Assembly: GCA_959347315.1 (NCBI GenBank)
Contig: OY365818.1
Coordinates: 7,449,394-7,513,393, forward strand
Direction of reading: 5' to 3'
DNA from: Bimastos eiseni
Taxonomy: Eukaryota; Annelida; Clitellata; Crassiclitellata; Lumbricidae
DNA length: 64,000 nucleotides
Shown: piece by piece, positions 11,601 through 24,329 of the stretch
Numbering within the stretch: the stretch's first letter is position 1
Layout: every line of letters starts with the position of its first letter
The notes under the pieces: generated by a model
What the model was told of the DNA's origin: nothing
Seen by the model: only the letters and a program-made list of their open reading frames with translations
Databases searched by the model: none
Made by a program: the position numbers and the translations under genes

Positions 11601-12507
11601 TTGAATAGTTCCCCTACCAGAGGCGGTTCATGCATACTTAGGTCTAAATACAATGTAATGCCGAATCCTCATTATAAACATATTAATGTAGGCCTAAAGG
11701 CACACTTCTTTCTGCAGCGACCGCATGACCTCGATCCAGCTAGGCCTAATGTTTCCGTGAATTTACCGGGTGAGATCTTCACTATCCTGTCTTTTTAAAT
11801 GATACCCCATCCTCTTTACGGTTCCGTGTACTGACCATGCTAGTTATAGACTGAAATGCCTGATTTTATGTTCCCAGGCATGCATACTTTGCATATAAAC
11901 ACATGCCAGGGTGCCTTTATATCACTCCCCTATTAAATGCACAAAACAAACCTATTATAAATATTATACGTACACTAACTGTATCTAGCCTATCAGTCCG
12001 TAATTTAATCATGATTTAGGCTAATTTCACTATTGTTAGTTGTCTGGTAGTACTAGTGCCAAGCCTGGATAAAGAAGGAGGGTGAATCTAATCATTTTCG
12101 TTATCAAAAAGCGTCGTTAAACAGTGACTAACCTAAACTTTATGACGTAACTGCAACACAATTTATTTAACACAATTTTGGAATTAGTTCACGAAAGAGG
12201 TACAACTGATTTAATAGCAGTATTGCTCCGGTGAATTAATATTACATTACATATACATTGACATTACACGCACAATACATGCATACAGAAACTTACATCA
12301 TTAGGCCTAGATGCATACAGGACGACGCAAATAATCTGTATTACAAAACAGTGTCATAAAACAGTAAACAACCTGCGACATGTAACTGTAACACAACAAT
12401 TTACGTTGCGGGTTACTTGCCTCAGGAACTGTGACGAGAAGAGGCGCATTTAGCGAGTCGCAAATGATACTTATCTGCCAGAAGTCAGCATTTGTTCGAT
12501 TTGACAT
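8603..12507 (-). CDS. G2: Ubl-RBR ubiquitin ligase-like protein ending CCLQ
   Basis: Four exons: 12421-12507, 10817-10904, 9828-10085 and 8603-9324, giving 384 residues. Residues 1-93 form a ubiquitin-like domain ending RLSDYAI...LQGG. CGHAI at 140-144 opens RING1. IBR Cys include CPKC 211-214 and FEFCWLC around 242-247. RING2 runs from CPKC to CFIC, with the RBR catalytic pair Cys306-x-His308 in KCKHMTC. The protein should take ubiquitin from an E2 onto Cys306 and pass it to a substrate; the substrate is unknown. The tail is Pro-rich and ends CCLQ, a CaaX box predicted to be farnesylated (X=Gln), so membrane attachment is likely. Intron 1 has a GC donor; all other sites are GT-AG. A Cys conserved in RING1 of the paralogues is Ser153 here (LALYSYHEL), so RING1 may be weakened. 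Exon joins are inferred from phase and paralogue agreement. Confidence 0.82.
9469..9752. repeat. Degenerate ATCC/ATTC array in G2 intron 3
   Basis: Irregular tandem catc, attc and atcc units with interruptions fill most of the intron between the Ubl/RING1 exon and the last exon of G2. Open frames across it are low-complexity artefacts. Confidence 0.8.
12415..12420 (-). other. GC splice donor of G2 intron 1
   Basis: The minus strand reads CCTGAG|gcaagt. Exon 1 codons (start at 12507) fit the family up to VTVPE, and the next exon begins NCYTQELF in phase 0 as in the paralogues. AG|GCAAGT is the usual consensus of GC-AG introns. The four other exon-1 donors that can be read (G3, G4, G5, G6, G7) all use GT. 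Confidence 0.7.
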
Positions 12508-15469
12508 CTTGTTAACTTCTTTGTTTCTTCAATAATAACTATAAAGAACAGAAATGTAAAAAAGAACCGAAATGTAAAATGCAAATGAAAAATGCAACTG
12601 CACCAGTTGTTGGAAATCCCGACCAGTTCTCAATCCTAATTACGAAAGTGAGAACGTCTACAGAAGAAACTGCTGCCCCTCCTACGCCAAATCATGGTAA
12701 ACCATGAGGTTAAGGCTTCGCTCTCGCCGCAAGTAAAACCACGAAGGTTATAATAATGATAGCTGTATCTTAAAATAACTTCATTCACTAACGTCATTTC
12801 GTAGCTCATTAACAGAGTTATCGAGACTATGTTGGAGTTGATACATGTAGGCTTAGAGCAATGTGTTATGGCTAGTGAAAAGCATGGCTAATTTGGGATT
12901 ACTATGCCTAGTAAGGTGAAGTAAGATAACTTAAGCAGATTTAAGTTGAGTAATGATGCAGGAAGGTGAGGGAAGGCAGGAAAGTTGAGTTAAGGTAAGA
13001 TCAGAAGAAGCATGAGAGTCGATTAGCTGTTGCTAATTTTGATTAATCGTGGCTGAGCTAAGATTGGTTATTTTCTGTTCTAAAAATATGTTTCTTGTCT
13101 TCGTGAAATGGCTTTCTCAATACACGAAGATACTTACTTATCTCTCATCCATTTCAAGCTCGAAATTAAAAGTCTTTGCGATAAACAATTGGATGTTAAT
13201 CTGCGTAAGCCCAATGTGACTTGACCAATCGACTGTTTCAATGTTGACTTAGATATGCTACAGGTATGCCATATGTTTGCAGTGCACGCGCTTTTACAGT
13301 TCTTCGCGGCTTTTTTGTTCATTTGAAGTTGGGAAAATTACTTGAGTTTGTGTAATGTAAGGGTTAAATTTTTGAACACGGCTTAGTTTAATCGTGGTAG
13401 AATAATGACAACTTATAGGCCTACTGAAGTGTTTTATTGCGAAAAACCTATGTTAATAAGCATTAATGTTGCAGTTATTTGTGTCAATAATTATCGTGAG
13501 TTTATGAGTTTTATGGACCGTAAAAAGATCAAACAGACATTGAACAGATTATTTGAATTTCATTGATGAGAATAACTATATGGCTTTTATGGCCAATTTT
13601 CTATCTCGACCGAATCATATAAACGGGTAAAAATTGCGAAACTCAAATCTGCAAACTAATATTCTTTGTGGTCAAACGAAGGACCCGGTCAGAGTTGATA
13701 TCCTTAACAGGCCTGCTTATGGCCGTAGTGTGCCTTTACGACAGGCTGGCTAGTGTAAACAGAATATCAACAATTATAAATTGTATTTTCCGAATGTTAC
13801 AACGTTGAATGAATCAAAACAACTGCAGCAAGTTAATGTAATCTGAAGACCATTTTAAATGTTGACGAATACAGTACACTGAATTTTATAAGGCTGTGAA
13901 GTCTTAAAGACTATGAAGTGTAAACGGTTGTGAAGAACAGGTTTGGTAGATGACGATGACCTGAGGGCCAGGATTATGATACTGTTCAACTCTGAATGGC
14001 TTTTTTACCATTTTCTGTCCTTAATGGCTGACGAAATTCTTTCACATCGTTTTACGACGAATTTTTATTCTCGTGTACTTTGTATCCTTGTAGGTATCTG
14101 GCAATTTACAGAGCGCCTTTTGAAAAAGTGATAATTTTATAGGTGGAAAACAGTGCGTCTCATAATAGACCAAAATTGCTAAAACTCATAAAAGTTGCTA
14201 AAAGGTGAATCATTTAGGCGAGTTAGATAATCTTTCGTACATCTGTTATGTCCCGAAACAGACAAGTATTATATTGCATGTATCAACCGATCGGTGATCA
14301 AAAGTCCTGGGATTGCTACCTGCTGCTGTCCTTCTAACAGGTTATATTACTGTGTACAAGAGTTCTATTACCGTGTACAAGAGCGTGCAGACGTCTAATC
14401 TATGCATATTAACAAGTTTTCATGGTCGAGATTCTGTCGTATCATTAGCTTCGGATTTCGAATGCCTTTGTTCAATGAATTGGAGTTTTGGAGCGAGATC
14501 TTGTTTAAAGCGATAGCGTAGTGACCTGCACATATGCACATAGTAATTAAATCTATTCCACTTCCCCAGTGGGCCGACGTGGGCCGTTATCATGTAGCAC
14601 TAATTTTCCGCTTCGGTGCGTAAAAGAAATCAGAGCTTCTAACGGTTTAATTTTGGTACTGTAAGACATCACGGCTGGAGTAAGCGAAAAAAATAATACA
14701 AGCGCAATACGAAAATACAGACACAGCACAATACGACGTCGTTGTAACGTAATCAGTCATAAAATCATTAATTGTGAAAATTAATTATTATTAACTAGGG
14801 AAAACATAAAATTAACGTCTAGGTCAATTTTTAGATCAATTTTCTATGAACTGATCGACTGATTAGATTAAAAATTAACTGCAATGTGTAATCATGCAGA
14901 ACCTACCATGGCGTTTCAACAGATTGTCTCCTGTATTTGCACCTGTATCCTCAAATTCTTTATTGAAGTTGCTATCTTGCCTCTCTACCTACTAGCTACA
15001 TTTTTCATAGTTTACTAGTTGAGACTAGTTAAGTTTATGTTTGTACACCGTAGAATTTATTGTCTTTTCCCTTTCATCGCCTTTAACCGGCTTCCCCTAC
15101 TATAGGTGGCCCTAACTTGCGGGACCTTTGGTCCATTATTGGGTCTCCTGGGCTCAACTTCCTTACTCATTCCCATGACTAGTCTACTTCTTTCCTTTTC
15201 AAATAGACTTAGACTAGTCACTATTATGTTGTGGAATCTTTGTAAATTGTTGCCTATAAAATTAAACTGATTTGCCAAATACAATTATTTGATTGATTGA
15301 TTGATTAGGATTTCACATTTGCTGACCATTATTTTATTTTACCTACACGTATGAATTCAATTTGCGACGCAGTTGCTAAACATTTGGTGATGATTCTCTT
15401 TATGATACTGTTCCACATCTGCTCGGCATAGAACATTATACAATTAATGAATTTTTATTTAGATGTTGA

Positions 15470-15690
15470 TTTAACATCACATCTTTTTATTAAGTTTCAA
15501 AACACAAACTTCCCATAATGCAATGCACACATATTGTGTATTTTTAACAAGACACCAACATTCAGTTAGTAGACAAAGCAAAATACACTCATTTTACTGC
15601 AATTGATATGGTATTCCGAAACACACAAACTATACATATGCAATGCACAAATTTAATGTCTTAACAGTTTATTTCAACCATTTATCAGTC
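15470..15690. repeat. Old diverged repeat units shared with 24330-24830
   Basis: About two units with recurring aatgcacaaatt and cattttaattaa-like blocks. The same kind of unit recurs four or five times at 24330-24830. Both lie downstream of the last exon of a G3/G4-type gene, so they belong to the duplicated block. Confidence 0.6.
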
Positions 15691-16321
15691 CAATAACATG
15701 AACTAATAACGGACCAAGAACGTCCCAAATCCTTCTTGTTAGGGTTGGCAGAAATTATAGAGAAAACCCATAGACATGTAGGCTACATGAATTCTTCCGG
15801 AGGACCCTGAAGACTTTCCTGCTCTCCGTTTATAGCTATGTGGTGAGTCGCTAGCGCTTCTGATATCACGTGGCGCTATATAGGTGTTGCATTACACTGC
15901 ATTGCATACATGCAACGAGAAAGCTCCTATACTAAGGGTCAACAACTCTACACGTTTAGGAGCTCGCTCGTATTCGACAAGGACGCTAGACTTCCAAAAG
16001 AAACTATTTATTTTAATGTTCACCGTGAATCAAATAGGTCTCGGGATAACTTTCCTGATGAGCCTTCTAGTTCGGCTACCTGAGTGAAACACCTTCTACT
16101 AACAAGTTAAAATTCACGCCTTAAAATTATACATTCTTCAGTCAAACCAGTAGTAGCCTAACATTAAAGCCAGTCAACCCTATCCGCTGGAGTAATCCAT
16201 ACTCAAAGATATCGAGAATTCACTTGATCCCTGCCGTTCTAGAGTAATCGTAATCGTAATCTACAAATTTCTAAAGCGCCACTTGAAAGCCAAGCGCAGG
16301 ACACCCGCTTATTCACAAGGG

Positions 16322-16354
16322 CTGGGTACCCAATCTACCGAATTGGGTACCCAG
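16322..16354. repeat. Perfect 13-bp-stem hairpin
   Basis: Arms ctgggtacccaat and attgggtacccag flank a 7-base loop. It may be the end of a small element; no further family feature was identified. Confidence 0.7.
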
Positions 16355-17464
16355 GGTTCACACACAGAACGTTACGAACAGTAGGCAAGCGGATAACTTG
16401 CATCATATACCGCATGCCAGCTACAGTATCCAACAAAATAATATGTAATGTCCATATAAACGGTGCACGTATGATTTCTGCTTCGCATACCTGAAACACT
16501 ATCTAACAAAGCAGAATTGAACAATGTGCTCGCATTGTTTTGAACATTTAATGTATATCAATTAATTCGGACATGCTCATCTAGAAGATGACGGAAGGAC
16601 ACTCGATGCCATTTAGAATTATAGCTTCACAATTTGTCAAACGCGCGAAGAGCGACTGACTATCTCCCCTATCATCGATGCCACACAAAAACACCCTTGA
16701 GATTATTCTGCAACTCGCTCAGATATACCCAGCAAAAGTCGAAGCTTCTATCATTTTCTGAAGTGCATATTCTGAAACAGATCCTTGCTTAGTTTTCCGT
16801 TAACCGACGGCAGGAATTTCCTCACCCAAAAATCTTCATTCCTTTCCGTTGACACAGTCCATTTTAAATCATCAACCTTTCAAATTGTTCTGATTTATTC
16901 GACTAGTCTTGCAGCATCTATAATGGACGTGAATGACCACACAGTCTTGAAGTTGGAGTAGGACACCGTCATGCATTTTCTATCTCTTTTTAGCAGCCAA
17001 GGAAGACGGTGCTAGATTAAAAAAGGCAAACGTGACACAATAAATACAAGACCCCTTTGTCGTTTATTTCGTGATATCTATAGTAGATGGCAAACGGTTT
17101 TACCTAACAACCGCTATAATATTATATCAAATTGTTGACAGAAGCTATTAACAGTCTTGAGCTACACATCAAAATTAACAGCGCTGGTGAAAAACATCGT
17201 ATACATGTACTTGACTTCGAAAGGCGCTTTATAAGTCCATAAATAGAATAGAATTTATGAGCTTTAAATTCATTGCTCAAATAACACGACGAAATAGAGA
17301 ATGGAATGAAAAAATCGGGACCGCTATGATGGTTTTCTGTACCGTAAGCAGTGTCGGTTTTTCAGTCGCTTACTCAAAATATATCATAATATAGCAACTG
17401 TAGTAGACCTAAATGTATAATGCCAGTCACCAAACCACCAATTCATAAAGTGGCTGATTGTTTT

Positions 17465-17579
17465 AACGCTTGTTGGTAACTTTGAGGCAACTACAAAGCT
17501 TATACCAGGTGTCGCAAGTGGAAAGACCACTTGCGAAAACCTAGTATAAGTTTCTAGTTGTTTCAAAGTTACCAACGTT
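17465..17579. repeat. Long imperfect hairpin A in G3 intron 3
   Basis: Arms of about 53-57 bp (outer ends ggtaactttga and tcaaagttacc, inner ends gcaagtgg and ccacttgc) around a short aaaga loop. It is MITE-like in form and adjoins hairpin B. Confidence 0.85.
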
Positions 17580-17594
17580 AAACCGTCAAATCGG

Positions 17595-17668
17595 TTACTG
17601 ACACGGGTTGTGTTGAGATGGCAAATGACGCGCTACATCTGCTATCTCAACACAACCCGTGTCAGTAA
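17595..17668. repeat. 33-bp-stem hairpin B in G3 intron 3
   Basis: Arms 17595-17627 and 17636-17668 pair with two mismatches around an 8-base loop. The outer 25 bp are perfect (ttactgacacgggttgtgtt then gagat). Stem length fits a small MITE or a precursor-like RNA hairpin. Confidence 0.88.
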
Positions 17669-19536
17669 GCGATAGGCCTTTGTATTTTAATGTGCATTGC
17701 AAATTGAGGCGCTCTATTTTGCGATTGATAGGCCTAATGCGGTCTTCAAACTTCAAGCAAACGAAGCAGCGGAGCTCAAACCTTTTACGCATTTACTAGT
17801 GCCATATAACGAAGAAGTGAGACGAAATGAAATGACTGACTGCTTAATTTGATCAACTGAACGATTTTAGTGTCTGACTTACCAACACTCACCAATGACA
17901 TGGCCACAGGACATGCTCACACGAGCAGTTTCATCATCCATGTCCATAACGGCAGAGAGAGCTCCTGTAATTTGTCCTACGGGTGATTGTACTGAAGTTG
18001 GACCCCGAATCTGGTGCACGACCTCTATTTCAGTTGACCATCTACCTCCTTCCACATGTACTATCAATTGAATTGTACACTTATCAAACAAGCCGTCAAT
18101 GTCAACCAGGCGTGTTTGATCGTCTTCTTGCAAATCCGAACCTAACAGAAAAAATGTTTCGCAAATTGTATTTTCTTTGGTAATCATGTAAGAAAAGAAC
18201 ATATTAAATTGAAACTTAATAAATATCGCATGCTTCCGTAATAAAAATTTATTTATTATTCGAAGAACTGACAGAAAAGGAACGTAGGCTCCTAATTACT
18301 GACATTTTCAGATGATTGTCTTAAAATAGGCCTACCAAGGTTATTTCGCATTTTAGTGCTGTTGTACTCCGTTGAATGGTTTAGGCCTAACGTCAATGGA
18401 ACACAAGCTAAATCATTGAAAATTACTGCTTCTTAAGTGGACGTGGTTTGATGCCAAGATCACTGCTAAAATTGAAGTGGGATTGGCAAAAAATAATTGT
18501 TGCTTTAATAGAAGTGGGTTTGATGAAAAGTTAATGAAAAGATTATATCTTTTCATGAAATTCACTTCTATTTAGACAGCAGTTTTGTAGTTTTTGTTTT
18601 TTGCTTTGATGTCGGATTGGGATTCTAAAGTCCTCAACTTTGACCACATTAGAGTTCTCAATTGATGGATTTGCGTACCGGACATATTCGCAGAATTTGC
18701 CAATGATTTTATGCGTTTAAGAGGCATTTTGTTCACAAATTGCCTAGACCATAATATGATTACATGCGGTCGATTCTCAGCCACCCGGACCGTGTCCGCC
18801 CTCTGTAGCCTGGCGTTTTCGTCTCAGTGGAGGATTATTAATGCGGTCGTTGGAGTGACCTGGACAGATAGTCACGGGTGGCTATTCAATCAAGACACAA
18901 AAGTGCCTCTTCAACATTCTCCTTGTACCTCAACGAATATCCGGACGTGCGTCATCCTTCACCAGTGAGGGACTACTCGTCACATCGTTCCTGTATCTGC
19001 AAATCGATATCAGCAATAGTCGCTCTACCCTTTCTGGGCAGCTTGGCCTCTAGACTCTGAACATCTAAGCCATCTGTTGGCTATCTGTTTTAGCTTACTG
19101 TGCAGTGCTCACAGTTTTGTTAACTGTTCTAGCGCTAGTTGAAATGACATATAAGAGCATGTAGGCTAGCGCAGAGAGCGACCCTGAGTAGATTTCTTGA
19201 ATAGGCGCTATATCAAGTTTTGTTGTTTATTGATTCTTTGGTGATGGCTCAAGTGTGGTGCCTCGGGTTTGAATTCCTCTTTTGACCGTACTTGGGTTTC
19301 TGTACTCATCATAAAATAGCAAGTTGCTATCATACAGCGAACAGGAGCATAACATGCACATTACATTACGGCAAAGCAGATATTAGATTAATTATTAATT
19401 TAGCAGATATTAATTTTGTGTTGGAAATACTTCAAATGTTGTATAAGACATTCGAATTAGCTTGAAGATTTGCATGCTGGCAGTTTTTCTACTTCTTCAT
19501 AAGCTTTATTTTTTAGCTATGCACAGAAGAATATTG

Positions 19537-19627
19537 CATTAACCTTTACCCTTACCACTCCTGAGGCGCCTGTGTTCGGCCAATTTTAATGCGTCTGAAA
19601 TAACAATTGGAGGGGTAAGGGTTAATG
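19537..19627. repeat. Short inverted-repeat element next to G3 exon 2
   Basis: Ends cattaacctttacccttacc and aggggtaagggttaatg are imperfect reverse complements about 50 bp apart. It lies 15 bp past the exon 2 donor, in intron 2. Confidence 0.65.
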
Positions 19628-22376
19628 TGCTGAAAACATTACCATCCGAAAGAAGAAGGGTCAGACGTCTTTCTTTTCGAAAAACCTTCTGCTTTGCTCG
19701 AAACGTTTTGAATAGATCTGCCACGGAATCATTCTGTACAAATGCAATAATCTACAGATCAAACTATGACACGTTCAAAAGCAACTTTCGGCGTGGCCAG
19801 TGGTTAAGATTGAAGTATTTCGCCTTTAGTGTGATAGTATCTCATTCTCAAACCAGACGGGTTTTTATGTATATACACAACTGTGTCTATAATCTGTTTA
19901 ACTTTAATAATACATAATATAACGCACACTAGAATTTAGGATGCATGAAATTTCGGCATTGACAAGAGCAGCGGATATTTCTCACCTTATTAATGGTAAC
20001 TATAACATTTTGATCTGTATCGGCAGCGATGAATATCTGCCACATGTCTTTGTAGTCTTTCGACATTTCTGGTCAAATACAGGTTTCTGAAAGTGACATA
20101 AAATAACTGGAAACCTTGGGTCTCAGAAGTATTGTTGCAGGTCTGAGATACTTTTTTTTATAGAAGCCTTCAACACATAGAGGAGCGTAATTTTAAATAT
20201 TATCATCACTTTTTTGGTAAGATGTGTTTGCTTATTAAATACAAACATGAACGAAAAGCGATAGCAATTTATTGCTCTTGTAATTTGAAATTCATATAGG
20301 GCCACTTAAAGATACAACTCATCCATATCACTCCCGACTAGAGCCAATTTATCAGAATAACTGTCAAATAACACAGACTTCAGGCACTTGCAAAACGTAA
20401 TGTAATCACACATTCATGTAGTGCCCGTTCAAGAGATATATATATACATATATATATACTCAGATGCGTTCTCTGCGCCAGATCATAATTATGACGTCAA
20501 ATGTCAAGACCAACGAACGTGTTTCAATCGTTAGCAAAACAGTGCACCGTAAGCTGAAAGAGTCATCGATGGTTGGCCCACGCACAAGCGGAGAACCAAA
20601 TATCTGATTTTCGTATAGAGCTCACAAATGGCAATGGATAAATAGGAACTCGATCCGCAACTTTTGAAGGTAAAGATGATTTGATTGGTCTTAGACAGGA
20701 AAGTTTTTCAACCGAATTGTGACATCATCTATTCGAGGGACAATCAGAAGACAATGAGCAGCAGTGCGCTAGTTTATGAGTGTAATAAGAGGAGTCGGGC
20801 AGAACCTTTAGGAAGTATTTATGAACAGAGAAGTAGGGGAAAGTAGAACAAAAGCCGATTCATTGGGAGCGGTCCGAAAGGAATGAACCGTGGTCTGGAA
20901 TACTACTAGAATGACCAATATCATCCACTGACGTTCTGTGCGTATGTCTTTTTTGTCAGAATAAAGATAGCAACCGAAATGTATAACGGACAGACCTAAG
21001 CACAACGTATTTGGTCAGTTGCAGTTAAACGACACTGAGGATCATTAGCGTTGCCCTCCTCCATTATTAGCCAGGCTTGGCACTGTCAGTTTCAGAGCGA
21101 ACGGTGGTAGAATTTCCAATACGTGCTCTCTATTATTAATTAATTGTTACTTACGTCTGTCTGGGATTGTGCTATTTAAAGCTAAAATACTTTGATCTAG
21201 AACAGTTGCAAGTTTAAGCTTAATTCTAAATGTCAAATTGACGTTCCGAAGAGTCATTCGTTTGAAGTCCTGTACATTAGAGTGATTAGATAGCCGCGTT
21301 ATTGAGAAAAGTATTCACGAACTGTTATTTGTCAACCTATGAGAAAAGAGTTTTATGCACGATTTACTTACCTGGAGCACCGAAATGGTTCAAGTCTGCA
21401 GAGCGTCTACAGAGTATTCGTGCCAAATAATCAACCGTTGTTTATGAACTGCAAATTTATTAGTGTCACGTTATTGGAAATTTCACGAAGAAATTTCGAT
21501 ATAACGTCATTCATGTCAGTTGCTGAAAGGTGATAATGAAAGGACGTGCTTGCAACAGTGTCTCGGAAAGTCCACACTTGTTTTCTTTTTCGCAATCGCT
21601 TTCTCAATTCTAGCTATCTCGCTCGTTCTCTTTCTCCTCCTTCTCTGTCCTCTACTTATTCCTATGCATCAACATGTATATACATAATATGCACGTATTT
21701 CCATAAACATGTAGATTCACTCATTCAAATTCTGTTTCTAAAGAATTCTTGAACGCAGCTTCGATCAACAATGAACCTTGATCGTTGTCTATAACCACAT
21801 TTGACAGAATTTTGACCACGAATGTTAACCACGCTTGTCAACAACACTAATCTGTGGTTTTTGCAGTCTTCCCTCCCATCCAATCAGAGACACTTCCTAT
21901 TTTTAGGATAGCAATCGATGACTGCTGAAAATAATACTAAGCACAAGGGGAGGGTGTAACAAGCGTGGACAGAGGGCACCGACCCCCCAGTTTCAAAACT
22001 GGGGAGGCAGAGCCCCCTAGTTTTATTGCTCAGTGCCCGCACATGAGCCCACCAAATCGATTCTTTTTTAGGTTTCTCCAATGGCTCTTTATGATGACTT
22101 TTGTTAAGATAATTTGTGTCCCCCATTGTCAAATTTGTGAGGAGGCAAAATTAAAAATTGGGGGGCAAAAAAATTTCAAATTATGCCCCCCACTTTCAAA
22201 AACCATAACGTTTATAAGAGATTCCATAATAATATTATGTCATGTCGTACATATGCTTCTAAAAGCGTAGGTGGCTGTTGGGATCCACACTAGGATTATT
22301 CAAATATTGAATGTTTGAGGGCTCCTAGCTGTGTGGATATGAAACGTAGGACCTTTGACTCTGAGGGAGAGTTTGT

Positions 22377-22683
22377 CTCTGTCTGCCTGTCTCTCTTGTT
22401 ATCTCTCTGGGTCTCTCTGACTCAGTCTCTGTATCTGTATGTCTGCCTGTCTCTCTGCATATCTCTCTATTTCTCTGTATCTCTCTGTATCTCTGTCTCT
22501 CTCTTTTTGTCTCTCTCTCTGTCTTTCTATCTCTGTCTCTCTGTCTCTCTTTGTCTCACTCTATCTCTCTGTCTGTCTCTGTCTGTCTCTGTCTGTCTCT
22601 GTCTCGCTCTGTCTCGCTCTGTCTCTCTGTCTCTGTTTTTGTCTCTGTTTTTGTCTCTGTATCTCTGTCTCTGTCTGTCTCTC

Positions 22684-22726
<43 letters not shown>

Positions 22727-22735
22727 ATCTCTCTC
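22377..22735. repeat. Polypyrimidine (tctctg/tctg)n array
   Basis: About 360 bp of tctctg, tctgtc and tctc units on the plus strand with few interruptions. All long open frames here are Ser/Leu/Cys low-complexity artefacts. Confidence 0.92.
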
Positions 22736-23169
22736 TGAGTATGGGGTAACCGCATGGAATCAGTTTGTCAATGGACGTTGGATGCAGTAAATGTATGTAT
22801 GTGTCAGGCTGTTTACATCGCGCCTTATAAGAACCTCTTGAAGGCAAGACATCGCCAAACGAACAACGTTGCCCATTACCACATTTTTGAATATTTTTGC
22901 ACTACAATAACCTCATAAGGGCAAACACGGTTGGATTCTAATGTGCATAACAACACACCTGAATTTCTATTGTTTTCGCTGTCGAATTGAACTTGATTGC
23001 GACCATACCTGTCTCACGGGGTTTTGCCTTTGACTAATGGTCGCTGAAGAAGCTAGCACGCAGACAATTATTTCGTGAATGCTTCCGAAATTTTCACGAT
23101 TGTAGGCCTACTGCTACGGTCAGAGGCGTCTATCACCTCTGAGCGATGGAGACATTGGTGAATTTTGTC

Positions 23170-23560
23170 CTCCTCGCGCCGATGACGCTGATATCTTTTA
23201 TTTCGATGAGACTGTTACTCTCCTCAATCAAATTGTGAATGTTGAATTGACCTCAATTGCTACCTGGTTTCGACCAAATGAATTATTACTTAACTTTGAC
23301 AATACCATCAATATAATTATCATTTATATCATAATTGGTCCTATTTTAAAATTATGCCTGCTAAAACAATTCCTCAAAGTATTAATGATCAACCAAATAA
23401 ACAAGTGGTCCCTCAACATATGTGGGAGTCATGCGCTAGTTTTTGTATGGTCATTAAATCAATGCTGGTCCTTCATGATTTCCACAAAGTCGCAATCCCA
23501 AGCAGTCATGATACACGCATAGGCACTGGGATACAGACCTCGGAATATAATAATTATAAG
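23170..23560 (+). mobile_element. LINE reverse transcriptase fragment (CR1-like)
   Basis: The plus-strand frame reads DDADIFYF..., then LTSIATWFRPNELLLN, matching the palm region of CR1/Jockey-type reverse transcriptases (ADD motif, then a TELxxIxxWFxxNxLxLN pattern). The first part of ORF2 and the end are absent or decayed. Confidence 0.6.
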
Positions 23561-24329
23561 CAATAATCTGTTGTTTACCGTAACCGTCTGGTCAGATAAA
23601 TTGTGATCATCAGGATAGCGATGTTTTTAGAAGGAATTAAGTCCATACTGATTTTACCTGTACGTCGCAAAAAATTCGTGTCGTTTCGTTTGCAGGTATG
23701 GGCCTATGTACATTGTACACCTTGTCCTTAAGTGATAAACTTCACATAAATTTCAATAAATTTTATTTTAAATATTCTGATGCACTTGAAACTTAATTTT
23801 ATTCACTTGAAGATGTTTATATTCACCATTTGTTCGTCCTTTATCTGGAAGTCGATGAGGGCAGATGTTGCATTCTGATTCTTATTGCGACGTCAAGCTT
23901 TTACTAGCAATTCTATTTGTTTGTACCGAAAGACGTGATGGTTGAAAAAATAAGTTATAAAATTATAATCACTGAAAGTAATAGTCAACAACAATACGCA
24001 AAAATTATTGCAGATAGCAATGCAAAAATACATTTTTTAGATTAATTATAAGATTCAATCCTTGCAATCAATTAATTATTAGTTGAGTTTGTCCGTGGGA
24101 CACGGTATAGAGGATAAATAGGTAGACGGTTCTCCAAAGTTCTCACCAGTTCTGATATGAGATATTTATCTTTAACAAGACAGTAAAATCCCCAAAATTT
24201 CATTTCATATATTTTCCCAAAAACGCAGCAACCTTAAACAATAGTTCAAAGTTCAAATTGTATGCGTCTCTTACATAATGGTATATTATGCTGTTCATTT
24301 CACTTAGGAGGCCTATTCCCAAATTACAC

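Larger units (their letters stand above)
12508..16504. other. Spacer between G2 and G3
   Basis: No gene recognised. It includes a possible retroposon 3' tail ending in attg units (about 15050-15304), old repeats near 15470-15690 and a 13-bp-stem perfect hairpin at 16322-16354 (arms ctgggtacccaat, loop of 7). A small repeat at about 12050-12130, just inside G2 intron 1, recurs inverted at about 21008-21085. Confidence 0.45.
16505..20066 (-). pseudogene. G3: Ubl exons intact, RBR exon dead
   Basis: Exon 1 is 19986-20066 (MSKDYKDMWQIFI...), exon 2 is 19643-19733 (NDSVADLFKTF...LLLSDG) and exon 3 is 17893-18141 (LVDIDGLF...VEGG, then SCGHVI). All three are open and have canonical splice sites in the family phases. 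The last exon begins at 17011 after a good acceptor, but TAG at 16980-16982 ends the frame after about ten residues. The remainder is a decayed RBR exon: FDFCWVYL...LQ and NGIECPS are still readable, then similarity fades near 16505. If transcribed it would give a protein of about 150 residues consisting almost only of the ubiquitin-like domain. It is the sister copy of G4. Calling it a pseudogene is safest; a Ubl-only decoy is possible. Confidence 0.78.
15470..23010. repeat. Segmental duplication, unit with G3
   Basis: Homologous in order to 24330-32060: old repeats, G3/G4 exons, then upstream blocks such as 21321-21580 against 29960-30220 and 22900-23040 against 31920-32060. Offset is about 8.7-9.4 kb. 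Identity is patchy because of insertions. Confidence 0.7.

Noticed and set aside
22315..22790. Overlapping long frames of Ser/Leu/Cys-rich sequence
   Set aside because: They are translations of the tctctg array in every frame.
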